Shown here piece by piece: positions 35,093 to 42,994 of a stretch of 47,411 nucleotides of DNA (within the stretch, counting starts at the first letter, position 1; the number at the start of each line of letters is the position of its first letter). Below the pieces are notes generated by a model. The model searched no databases and had not been told where the DNA came from. It was given only the letters and a program-made list of their open reading frames with translations. Both the position numbers and the translations under genes were made by a program. This DNA is from a virus. Location of the stretch: the IMG/VR virus record IMGVR_UViG_3300017917_002544, positions 1 to 47,411 of that record, one strand, 5' to 3'.

Positions 35093-35605
35093 TTAAATTC
35101 CTCTAAATTCTGTTTCTTGAACAGGTGCACACAATATTGTTCTATAGAATGGTCTGTAACCAAACATACTGTGTTTATTATCTGATGTTACTCTACCATC
35201 ATTAACAACGGTGTAAAATCTTATTCGTTCTTCAGTTTCAGGATAACCTATAAAATCACCATAAGAAACATCAATTTTTAATTCCTCTAAATGTTTTATA
35301 TACACAGATAAAGTCAAATTACCCGGTTCATTATATCTGATTAAACCATTTTTGTAGGTTTTATTTTCAGGACCGGCAATTTGAACTAATGCGTTAAATT
35401 CCACCGGTGGAAAATATTTTATTTGGTCTTTATTTACTTCACCGTAAACAGCATCAACACTTGTTTTTGACTTGTCTACACGATATAAAACCAATTTCAT
35501 ATTCAAATCCCCATGTAGATACTCTTGACCCAATTGAACATTTAAATCAAAATCGTCATGAGACAAAAATTTAGATAATCTTGTGATAGGTAATTTACTC
35601 TCCAT
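35093..35605 (-). CDS. Neck/connector-type structural protein (gp14-like candidate)
   Basis: About 170 residues. The second in-frame ATG at 35605 (MESKLPITRL) is preferred over 35611, because a CTATTTATA motif occupies 35611-35619 and overlaps the first ATG. The protein is beta-rich, with DAVYGEVNKDQIKYFPPVEF, LIRYNEPGNLTLSVYI and ERIRFYTVVNDG, a pattern similar to neck or head-closure proteins such as gp14. It is followed 1 nt later by the gp15-like gene, so the pair probably forms the head-tail joint. Family membership is tentative. Confidence 0.55.
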   Translation of the reverse strand: MESKLPITRLSKFLSHDDFDLNVQLGQEYLHGDLNMKLVLYRVDKSKTSVDAVYGEVNKDQIKYFPPVEFNALVQIAGPENKTYKNGLIRYNEPGNLTLSVYIKHLEELKIDVSYGDFIGYPETEERIRFYTVVNDGRVTSDNKHSMFGYRPFYRTILCAPVQETEFRGI

Positions 35606-35610
35606 ATCCA

Positions 35611-35619
35611 TATAAATAG
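35611..35619 (-). promoter_or_regulatory. TATTTAT motif before the neck-type gene
   Basis: Minus strand CTATTTATA, 5 nt before the preferred ATG at 35605. It faces the plus-strand copy at 35634. Confidence 0.45.
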
Positions 35620-35633
35620 TTCAGTTTTACGTT

Positions 35634-35643
35634 CTATTTATTT
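35634..35643 (+). promoter_or_regulatory. TATTTAT motif before the SNF2 helicase gene
   Basis: Plus strand CTATTTATTT, 10 nt before the ATG at 35654. If the motif marks late genes, this helicase is expressed late, as T4 uvsW is. Confidence 0.45.
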
Positions 35644-35653
35644 ATATTTTATT

Positions 35654-37405
35654 ATGGAGAAAAATATTCCTGAAATTGAAGCGAGAAATATTCTTTTATC
35701 ATATGAGGGTTCAAACAACCAATTGTTAGAATACAAACAAAAGTTTTTAGATGTTAAAAATTTTAAATTAACAAGACCACAATCCGAATATGTTATAAAA
35801 TATAAAGATGTAAAACCTAAGGTTGCTAAAAAATACATCAACATAGTTAGTAATTTTGGTGAAAAAATTGCCGATGAAAAACTATTACCATCCATACCTG
35901 AAAATATTTGGTGTGAAAAATTATTATGTGAATCAGATAAAGCCTTTCATATATGGGGAAAAATAACCGAAAATGAGAAATTACATTCTTTTTGGTTACC
36001 TAAAGCCGCAGTTGTTCAACAAGAAAAAAAATTAAATTACGAGATTGATTATTCGAAGTACAATCAAAGACCCCCAATGGACCATCAAAAGATTGCCATT
36101 GAGAAATTATTAGCAAATGACAAATTTATATTGGCTGATGATATGGGACTTGGTAAAACAACTTCAGCGGTAATTGCGGCATTAGAAACAGGGGCAAAGA
36201 AAGTACTTATTGTTTGTCCAGCGTCTTTAAAAATAAATTGGGACAGGGAAATAAAAAACTACTCAGACAAAAGAGTTTTAATTGTCGAGGGTCGTAAATG
36301 GGGTTCAACCTTTGATTTTTATATTATTAATTATGACATTATTAAAAATTACCATTCAACAGATAACAGCGAAGATAGTGATGATTATAAACTGTTGGTT
36401 AATGCCGGCTTTGAGTTGGCAATCGTAGACGAAGCTCACTATATTTCAAACAATACGGCACAAAGAACAAGACTTCTAAACGATGTGTTGGATAAAATAC
36501 CAAAAGTTTGGTTATTAACGGGTACACCGATGACTTCCAGACCAATCAATTACTTTAATCTTTTAAAAATTGTCGATTCACCATTAACCTTAAATTGGCA
36601 GACATATGTAAAAAGATATTGTAAAGGGTTTCAATTTAGAGTGGGAAATAGAAAAGTATGGAATACAAGTGGTGCAAGTAATTTGGATGAATTAAGAGAA
36701 CTAACAAAAAATGTGGTACTTCGTAGAATGAAAACTGATATCTTAGATTTACCTGAAAAAATAGTTACACCTATATTTGTCGAACTTAATTCCAAAATGT
36801 ATGATGAAGAATTGGAAGATTTTATGAGAATCAGTAATGAGAAAAAAGAAGAAGACACCATTACAGTTACTCTTAATCGTTTAATGAAAATCAGACAACT
36901 AATTTCCTATGAAAAAATTCCATACACTTGTGAATTAATTGACCGTTGTCTTGAACAAGGTAAAAAGGTAATAGTACTAACAAATTTTACAATGACATTG
37001 GATATGTTACATGAGAAATACAAAAAGAATTCTGTAACATTGGACGGTCGTATGAGTAAAGATAAAAGACAAGACTCTGTTGACAAATTTCAAAATGATG
37101 ATAAAATAAAAGTATTCATTGGAAATATTAAAGCCGCGGGTGTTGGTATTACATTAACAGCAGCCGAAGTTGTTATTATGAACGACTTGTCATTTGTACC
37201 GGCAGACCACTCACAAGGTGAAGATAGAGCTTATCGTTATGGACAAAAAAATAGTGTTCTCGTTTATTATCCTATATTCGAAAACACTATTGAGAAAATT
37301 ATCTATAACATTTTACAAAAGAAAAAGAATATTATTGACCAAGTTATGGGGGATGGTGAATATTCAGAATCTTTCAGTAAAGATTTAATTAAAGCTATTC
37401 TTTAA
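35654..37405 (+). CDS. SNF2-family DNA helicase/translocase (SMARCAL1-like)
   Basis: This 583-residue superfamily 2 ATPase has a complete SNF2 motif set. Motif I is DDMGLGKT (about residues 162-169), motif II DEAH, motif III LTGTPMTSRP, motif IV-like KVIVLTNFT, and motif VI QGEDRAYRYGQ. The first 140 residues include a segment ending FWLPKAAVVQQEKKLNYEID that resembles SMARCAL1/HARP-type N-termini. Such enzymes reverse or anneal forks and R-loops; T4 UvsW has an analogous job. It is one of the few plus-strand genes, with a divergent late-type motif. The 3' end overlaps a small minus-strand gene by 21 nt. The function is inferred from family. Confidence 0.9.
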   Translation: MEKNIPEIEARNILLSYEGSNNQLLEYKQKFLDVKNFKLTRPQSEYVIKYKDVKPKVAKKYINIVSNFGEKIADEKLLPSIPENIWCEKLLCESDKAFHIWGKITENEKLHSFWLPKAAVVQQEKKLNYEIDYSKYNQRPPMDHQKIAIEKLLANDKFILADDMGLGKTTSAVIAALETGAKKVLIVCPASLKINWDREIKNYSDKRVLIVEGRKWGSTFDFYIINYDIIKNYHSTDNSEDSDDYKLLVNAGFELAIVDEAHYISNNTAQRTRLLNDVLDKIPKVWLLTGTPMTSRPINYFNLLKIVDSPLTLNWQTYVKRYCKGFQFRVGNRKVWNTSGASNLDELRELTKNVVLRRMKTDILDLPEKIVTPIFVELNSKMYDEELEDFMRISNEKKEEDTITVTLNRLMKIRQLISYEKIPYTCELIDRCLEQGKKVIVLTNFTMTLDMLHEKYKKNSVTLDGRMSKDKRQDSVDKFQNDDKIKVFIGNIKAAGVGITLTAAEVVIMNDLSFVPADHSQGEDRAYRYGQKNSVLVYYPIFENTIEKIIYNILQKKKNIIDQVMGDGEYSESFSKDLIKAIL

Positions 37406-37591
37406 ATTCGATAGTTCGTTATTTAAAAATTCATTAATTTTTTCATCACCGGTATTTTGATTAATACACAATGTATAATCATTATTATTTAAATCGAGTG
37501 ATGAAAAATTATTTTCACCATTTAATGTTATGTTCATTTCGATATTTTTGGTACCACAAAATTTAACAATTTCACTTAATATACTATACAT
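37385..37591 (-). CDS. Small hypothetical protein
   Basis: A 68-residue acidic, Asn-rich protein (MYSILSEIVKFCGTKNIEMN onward) without recognised motifs. Its ATG overlaps the stop of the preceding 296-residue gene by 8 nt, suggesting translational coupling, and its end overlaps the convergent SNF2 gene. The coupling is the main evidence that it is real. Confidence 0.55.
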   Translation of the reverse strand: MYSILSEIVKFCGTKNIEMNITLNGENNFSSLDLNNNDYTLCINQNTGDEKINEFLNNELSNLKNSFN

Positions 37592-38474
37592 TATATATTT
37601 CTTTTTTGTAGAGTAATTCTTTTGGAAAAATTACACCATCATTTGTTATTTTTATTTTTTTAATATTATTCTCAAATATATGGATGGATTCATTAACACA
37701 AACAAAAACGTAATAATCACATCTTGAATTCTGACTAATACTTGAATTAATTAAAAAACCATCACTAATTTCAATTATTTTACAAGTACCTTTTATTTGG
37801 TCAGTTGTTTTTCTATCCGTATGTGTTTTCCAAACATCTACACCTTCTTTTCTATCATTATAATCACCTCTACCACTTGAAGAAACAACATCAACTAAAT
37901 CATCAAAAAAGTTATGTATTCTATCCACATAGAATTTTTGGGCTTCATCACCCAATGACATTGTTTTATCATATAATTCCATTAGAACCTTACAGAAAGG
38001 TTTTTCATAAAAAAATATATCATTCTTTTTAAAATTAATTATTTTAAAAATACTGTCTATTTTTTGTAATATTTCTTTTTCAGTATCATTGATGTTGAAA
38101 ATTATTAAATTTTTGTAAGAAAAAACCTCACCATCAATTACTATCTCCTCAATACCTTTTTCTCTATATAAATTGACCAAATACTTATTACATCTATTAA
38201 AAATTAATGAATGTCCCGAATAGTTTGTATCACTTTGATTTAATGATGACCAAACACCATCAATCACAACACCATAATCTTCTAGTTCCGATTTGGGATT
38301 TTGTAACCACATACCAATCGGATTATAAACATCTTTTAAAATTTTTTTTATTTTATCAGATATGTAAAACTTAATATTACTTCTTCTTGAAAATATAATC
38401 GATAACTCCTCGGTGAGTGAAGTTTTCATTAAAGGGTCAATTTTTAACTCTTTTAACCTTTGGTTTATATTCAT
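37584..38474 (-). CDS. Hypothetical protein, possible PD-(D/E)xK-type nuclease
   Basis: I do not recognise this 296-residue protein. In its second half it reads GDEAQKFYVDRIHNFFDDLV, then SSSGRGDYNDRKEGVDVWKT followed by a TTDQIKGTCKIIEI strand. An acidic cluster followed by Q-x-K on a beta strand is compatible with a PD-(D/E)xK nuclease core, but no complete motif can be proven. It diverges from the plus-strand structural-type gene at 38513 and shares a palindromic TATTTATATAAATA with it. The flanking genes are late or structural, so it may be a late DNA-processing enzyme or unrelated. Confidence 0.65.
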   Translation of the reverse strand: MNINQRLKELKIDPLMKTSLTEELSIIFSRRSNIKFYISDKIKKILKDVYNPIGMWLQNPKSELEDYGVVIDGVWSSLNQSDTNYSGHSLIFNRCNKYLVNLYREKGIEEIVIDGEVFSYKNLIIFNINDTEKEILQKIDSIFKIINFKKNDIFFYEKPFCKVLMELYDKTMSLGDEAQKFYVDRIHNFFDDLVDVVSSSGRGDYNDRKEGVDVWKTHTDRKTTDQIKGTCKIIEISDGFLINSSISQNSRCDYYVFVCVNESIHIFENNIKKIKITNDGVIFPKELLYKKEIYNV

Positions 38475-38489
38475 AACCGAAATATAAAC

Positions 38490-38503
38490 TATTTATATAA
38501 ATA
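38490..38503. promoter_or_regulatory. Palindromic TATTTAT motif in a divergent gap
   Basis: TATTTATATAAATA is its own reverse complement, so the motif reads the same on both strands. It lies 15 nt from the minus-strand ATG at 38474 and 9 nt from the plus-strand ATG at 38513. The preceding base gives a CTATTTATA copy for the plus strand. Confidence 0.5.
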
Positions 38504-38512
38504 AAACAAATT

Positions 38513-39637
38513 ATGGCAACACAAATCATAACACAAGAAGAAAAAGAAAAGTTATATACTCAGGTCTTTCATTTGTTAGGGATGCCCGTAAGAGGTATTG
38601 AATTAACTGAAGAACAGATGGATACGTTTTTGGAATTATCCATTTCAGAATATGAACAATATGTTTCTGATTGGTTAATTGAATCACAATGGTCATCTTT
38701 AGCCGGTGTGGATGTTGACACCGCATCTTTAGCAAGAGCTTTCACAACAAGAAGTTTAGATTACGAAACACAATTTACATATTCATATTCAAAAATTGTT
38801 GGTTTACAAGCCAATGGACCTCATGTTTTAAAGAAAGATTTTATTACACTGACAGGTGGTACACAAACATATGTGATTCCAGCAGGTCGTGAAATTAATG
38901 AGTTGTTATGGTTTACAAGAGCAGAATTAACAGATTCAATTATCGACCCATTCATTGGTGGATTTGGTGGTTTAGGTGGTGTTGGTTTTGGTGGTATTGG
39001 TGGTTATCATCAAATTGGTTCGGCGGGTTCATATTTTATGATGCCGGCATTTGATTTGTTATTAAGAATGCAAGATAGAAATATCAAAAACCGTTTAATT
39101 GGTGGAGATTTAACATACAGAATTACTGCGGGACCTGAGGGAACTAAATTAGTTCACTTGTATAATGTACCGGGTGGTAGATTTGATTTTGGTTCTATAG
39201 CGTCAAATTATTATCAAGTATGGTATTGGTATTATGAAACTGATACAAGAACAAGAGATGAGTGTTTAGAACAAAATAAAGATATTATAAAATTACCTTC
39301 AGATGTTGAAACTGAAACTTTAACATGGGTAAAATTAAATAAACCGGCACAAAACTGGGTTAGAAAATATCTTATTGCTTATTCAAAAGAAGGTTTGGGT
39401 CGTATTTGGGGTAAATTTAGTGGTGACCTTAAAGTACCTGATTCTGAATTAAAATTAGATTACACATCATTACTTACTGAGGGTAAAGATGAAAAACTTA
39501 AATTATTGGAGGAATTAACACAACGATTAGAAAGACTCCGCCCCGAAAAGATTCTTGAAAGAAAAGCTACCGAAGCGGAGAACTTAAATAAATCGTTGAA
39601 GTTTAGACCTATTATTTCGCCAATAGTTCCGATTTAA
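38513..39637 (+). CDS. Putative virion structural protein (neck/portal-vicinity candidate)
   Basis: The 374-residue protein begins with a helical region (LYTQVFHLLGMPVRGIELTE, EQMDTFLELSISEYEQYVSD) like head-tail adaptor N-termini. A beta-rich middle carries a Gly-rich loop at about 147-171 (GGFGGLGGVGFGGIGG). The C-terminus is a charged helix with repeated Leu/Glu (KLKLLEELTQRLERLRPEKI). Gene start is supported by the upstream CTATTTATA motif. It is convergent with, and overlaps by 4 nt, the DNA polymerase gene. I regard it as virion-associated by pattern and late-type motif; T4 gp13-like identity is possible but not demonstrated. Confidence 0.55.
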   Translation: MATQIITQEEKEKLYTQVFHLLGMPVRGIELTEEQMDTFLELSISEYEQYVSDWLIESQWSSLAGVDVDTASLARAFTTRSLDYETQFTYSYSKIVGLQANGPHVLKKDFITLTGGTQTYVIPAGREINELLWFTRAELTDSIIDPFIGGFGGLGGVGFGGIGGYHQIGSAGSYFMMPAFDLLLRMQDRNIKNRLIGGDLTYRITAGPEGTKLVHLYNVPGGRFDFGSIASNYYQVWYWYYETDTRTRDECLEQNKDIIKLPSDVETETLTWVKLNKPAQNWVRKYLIAYSKEGLGRIWGKFSGDLKVPDSELKLDYTSLLTEGKDEKLKLLEELTQRLERLRPEKILERKATEAENLNKSLKFRPIISPIVPI

Positions 39638-42534
39638 TCTTCAATAGTATATAACGCAAATTCATTATCTGTTTGTTCAATGATAATTTCATCTTCATTG
39701 CTCTCAGTACTCTTTGCGTTATTTCTAACCACCTCTCTATTTAAATCAACCCAATATTGGTCAACTTCATTTATACTGTCTTCAACATACATATAGAATG
39801 GGTCTCTGTTCATCTTATTCCAAAACTTCACTTCCATTTCAGATAAAGTCATAACTTCATCAAAATTGTCTTGACCTGTTTCTTTTAAAGGATAACCATT
39901 AACAAGTTCACATTGTAATTTTGTAAAGTATTGCCTGTCTTTAGGGTCTTCTATAAGAATATCCTCCCGTATTTCAGGTTTGAAAACACATAATAATGGT
40001 TCAATTCTTTTGTTAAATGTATTCAAATAACGAAGAACATTATAATCACCCAACATATCAGGGTTTGCGGTGATTTCTTTTTCATCAATCATATAACAGT
40101 TAATTTCAATATAATTTTCGGGAATTTGTGTTCCGAATTTATTGAAATATTCTTCCTGTTGTTTCTTTGTTGGCTTTGCTAATTTTTGTACATCACCTGA
40201 AGTTTTCTTATCACCATTATTGACATAATAAATTGTGTCACCAAGACCGGCAGGATAATCATTCATCATGATTAATTCCATATGTGCCTGTCTTGACATC
40301 AAAGAACCCGATTTGGTGGTTTTCTTCACGTATTTTTTATAATCCTCTACCGTTTGTTTAACACGTGCTTTATTTGCAATTTTTGACAAAGGAATTTGTT
40401 TGTTGAATATCTTATCAACATATTCATAATAAAGTTCAAGGAATTCATGACCATCACCATTCAATAGGTGTTTTAAACCCTCATCCAAAAATTCCACAAT
40501 ATACGTTGGTAACTTCTTTGATTTAATGGTATTACCTGTTAATTTTATTTTCTCTTTACCTTTTTTAATCAGTTTGATAATATAGTTCTTACGAGAAATG
40601 TTAATAGTTACTGGTGAGACATAATCCACGTCCAATCCCATTTCATTCCTCATAAAAATATCATTGAATTCGGCAGTATCTGCTTCGATACCTTTATATT
40701 CTTTTCCCGCCTCAACTAATTCATTATTACCCTTACCAATATAAATGTGAGAATCTACATCCTTTGGTGTTTCAAAGTTCACACCGTCCGTATCCATTAC
40801 CAATGGTTTATATCCTTTTTTCATGTAGAACATAATCATCATACGTAAACATTGACGACCGGTACATGTAATCATTTCACCCATATCCATATCACCCCAA
40901 GGAAATACTTGTGGTGCAGATAATGAACCGAAGTATGCGTTAATAAAAATCTTAATAGGTAATTGTTTACGGTCATACATTTCAGCTGCTACGGGGTCAC
41001 TATCTTTTAATTCACCGGCTAATCGTTTGTACTTAATACGAATGTTACGGAAATACTTTAACATCGATTTTTGTACACCCATAACATCACATTTTGGAAA
41101 TACATCATAAACTAATTGAATTGATGGATAAAGTGATGCGTAGTCAAACTTAACAATATTCTTTGAATAACCAACACTTAATAATCTTGATAATCCACCA
41201 GTAATACCTCGTCTTTCTTGTTTTGCTGGAATAGCTAAATTGTTTTCATATGACCAAGCCAACATGATAATCTTCCATAATGTTGCGGTACCCATTGTGG
41301 CAATACGTTCATAAGTTGTTGGTACCAACTTTGAAAGTAAAAATGTAGATTGAGAGAATGAGTCATCGACAATCATTGTCTCATAAAGGTCATCGTCAAG
41401 ATATTGCTCAACTATTTTTCTACCGGTCCATATTTCAAATTTACCAGGGAATTTAGTTAATAAATTTTCCGTACCCGGTTCACCTATTTTCTTATAACCT
41501 CCCGTTTTTGGATTCACATAGTAACTATCGTTATCCAAATAAATCTGAGAAATTTTATTACCCTCAACATACACACGATTTGGTTTTTCCTTTTCCAAAT
41601 ATTTTGTTATATATTTCAACCCCCATGATTTAATCTCCGAATTAATAGCTTGTGCTCTACGAACGGAATGTGCTATATCAATAATATTGAAACCCCAAAT
41701 AACATGTTGAGTATAATCTTCAATTTCATTAGCTAATTTCAATATACCTTTCTTTTCTTTCATACCTTGTGCAGTTAAGATTTGTGTTAATGATTCAATA
41801 TTAACACCTAAAATTTGTGCACGTTTTAAAATAAAAGGAAAATCAAAGAACGCAGAGTTGTAACCAGCAATAATTGTTGGTTTAAGTTCTTTAATTAAAT
41901 TGAAAAATTCGATAATTGCGTTCTTTTCACCATCATCACCAAAACATGGTATGGTTTTCTGTAAACCACGGTTATCCTTAACTCCAATCAAAATTATTTG
42001 ACAGTTTTCAGGGTCCAAACCTGTGGTCTCAATATCGAATACAAATCGATAAACATCAGAGTAATCATCAATACCTTTAAATAATCGTTTTTTTGTTTGA
42101 ACAAGATATTGTTCAACAGGTGATAGAATAGTGAAATAAGATTTGGTTTTTTCACCCCAAGGGTCGATACCACCCATTCTGAAAAAATTAATTAAGTCGG
42201 TATAACTCTTAATACTCTTCACTAAAAACTTCATACCGGCCTCTAATCTTTCATCACCATGGGTTTCTAATTTTTCAATTATGATACCATACTTATTCAT
42301 TGCTGCTTTTTGCTTGGATTTATTTTTTTCATAAAAATCCAACTCAGATAAATCACCAACCCATAGAAACGGCATGAGATTATCTGTTTTAACAATTTTA
42401 CCCTTAATTGGGTCTTGAATAATTTTTTGAACTGTGTTGGTGGGATAATCGTATTCAACCCCTACGATATAGTTTTCGGGGTCACCACCATTAAGGAAGT
42501 TTTCAATAACTTCCTGAGAAATGATTTCTGACAT
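39634..42534 (-). CDS. DNA polymerase, family B (gp43-type)
   Basis: The 966-residue replicative polymerase has an active-looking 3'-5' exonuclease: Asp167/Glu169 in FVFDIETTG, and Asn226/Asp231 in GYNSAFFDFPFI. Polymerase motif A is DYASLYPSIQ (about 462), motif B KIFINAYFGS (about 528) and motif C VMDTDGV (about 581). T4 gp43 is 898 residues. The gene stands alone, apart from the replication operon at 2540-10773, with a hairpin in its leader that might act as a translational operator. It overlaps the convergent gene at 38513 by 4 nt. No intron or intein was noticed. Confidence 0.96.
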   Translation of the reverse strand: MSEIISQEVIENFLNGGDPENYIVGVEYDYPTNTVQKIIQDPIKGKIVKTDNLMPFLWVGDLSELDFYEKNKSKQKAAMNKYGIIIEKLETHGDERLEAGMKFLVKSIKSYTDLINFFRMGGIDPWGEKTKSYFTILSPVEQYLVQTKKRLFKGIDDYSDVYRFVFDIETTGLDPENCQIILIGVKDNRGLQKTIPCFGDDGEKNAIIEFFNLIKELKPTIIAGYNSAFFDFPFILKRAQILGVNIESLTQILTAQGMKEKKGILKLANEIEDYTQHVIWGFNIIDIAHSVRRAQAINSEIKSWGLKYITKYLEKEKPNRVYVEGNKISQIYLDNDSYYVNPKTGGYKKIGEPGTENLLTKFPGKFEIWTGRKIVEQYLDDDLYETMIVDDSFSQSTFLLSKLVPTTYERIATMGTATLWKIIMLAWSYENNLAIPAKQERRGITGGLSRLLSVGYSKNIVKFDYASLYPSIQLVYDVFPKCDVMGVQKSMLKYFRNIRIKYKRLAGELKDSDPVAAEMYDRKQLPIKIFINAYFGSLSAPQVFPWGDMDMGEMITCTGRQCLRMMIMFYMKKGYKPLVMDTDGVNFETPKDVDSHIYIGKGNNELVEAGKEYKGIEADTAEFNDIFMRNEMGLDVDYVSPVTINISRKNYIIKLIKKGKEKIKLTGNTIKSKKLPTYIVEFLDEGLKHLLNGDGHEFLELYYEYVDKIFNKQIPLSKIANKARVKQTVEDYKKYVKKTTKSGSLMSRQAHMELIMMNDYPAGLGDTIYYVNNGDKKTSGDVQKLAKPTKKQQEEYFNKFGTQIPENYIEINCYMIDEKEITANPDMLGDYNVLRYLNTFNKRIEPLLCVFKPEIREDILIEDPKDRQYFTKLQCELVNGYPLKETGQDNFDEVMTLSEMEVKFWNKMNRDPFYMYVEDSINEVDQYWVDLNREVVRNNAKSTESNEDEIIIEQTDNEFALYTIED

Positions 42535-42564
42535 GTTATTATTAATTAAAGTGACACATTAGCT

Positions 42565-42579
42565 TACGGATTTTCCGTA
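42565..42579 (-). promoter_or_regulatory. Leader hairpin upstream of DNA polymerase
   Basis: A 6-bp perfect stem TACGGA/TCCGTA with a 3-nt loop lies about 30 nt before the polymerase ATG on the minus strand. It has no T run, so it is unlikely to be a terminator. T4 gp43 represses its own translation by binding a leader hairpin; a similar operator is possible here. Confidence 0.4.
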
Positions 42580-42606
42580 GTTAGTCTTAATACTATTCAA
42601 TAATAA

Positions 42607-42625
42607 CAAAAATAATCGGAATTAT
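42607..42625 (-). terminator. Weak terminator after the BppU-like gene
   Basis: A 5-bp ATAAT/ATTAT stem (42612-42616 and 42621-42625) is followed on the minus strand by TTTTTG and touches the stop codon at 42625. The stem is short and AT-only, so function is doubtful. Confidence 0.3.
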
Positions 42626-42981
42626 CAAATTACGTTTATAAATAACTTTTCTTTGATTGGTGCAATTAATAAATTTCCGTCAGGAAAAGTAATATTAATC
42701 TTACCCTCATATCTACCTACGTTTGTAGTATGACCGGTTGTGAACCTGTGTGTGATGTAATATTCGTCTGTTGTATGATTGAATTTTTTTGTACGGGTTG
42801 TTACAAGACATTCACTATCTAAAATCACATATTCATTTGTTTTTACATCAAACATTTCGAATGTAATTGTTGAACCACTTTCTAACATATCATTAAAAGA
42901 TGATTTGTCATTTTTTCCGTCATCAACTAATCTTAATTTTAAAATAGGGTCCGTAGCACCTTGTCTAATAAAAAATTCCAT
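42625..42981 (-). CDS. Small fibre-attachment protein, BppU N-terminal-like
   Basis: The 118-residue beta-rich protein (MEFFIRQGATDPILKLRLVD, TITFEMFDVKTNEYVI, NVGRYEGKINITFPDGNLLI) resembles the N-terminal domain of baseplate upper/fibre-holder proteins, which attach receptor-binding proteins to the baseplate. It follows two tail fibre genes on the same strand (12-nt gap) and has an ATATTTATAA motif 3 nt before its ATG. Assignment is from pattern and context. Confidence 0.6.
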   Translation of the reverse strand: MEFFIRQGATDPILKLRLVDDGKNDKSSFNDMLESGSTITFEMFDVKTNEYVILDSECLVTTRTKKFNHTTDEYYITHRFTTGHTTNVGRYEGKINITFPDGNLLIAPIKEKLFINVI

Positions 42982-42984
42982 ATT

Positions 42985-42994
42985 TTATAAATAT
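42985..42994 (-). promoter_or_regulatory. TATTTAT motif before the BppU-like gene
   Basis: Minus strand ATATTTATAA, ending 3 nt before the ATG and lying partly in the end of the fibre gene. Confidence 0.45.
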
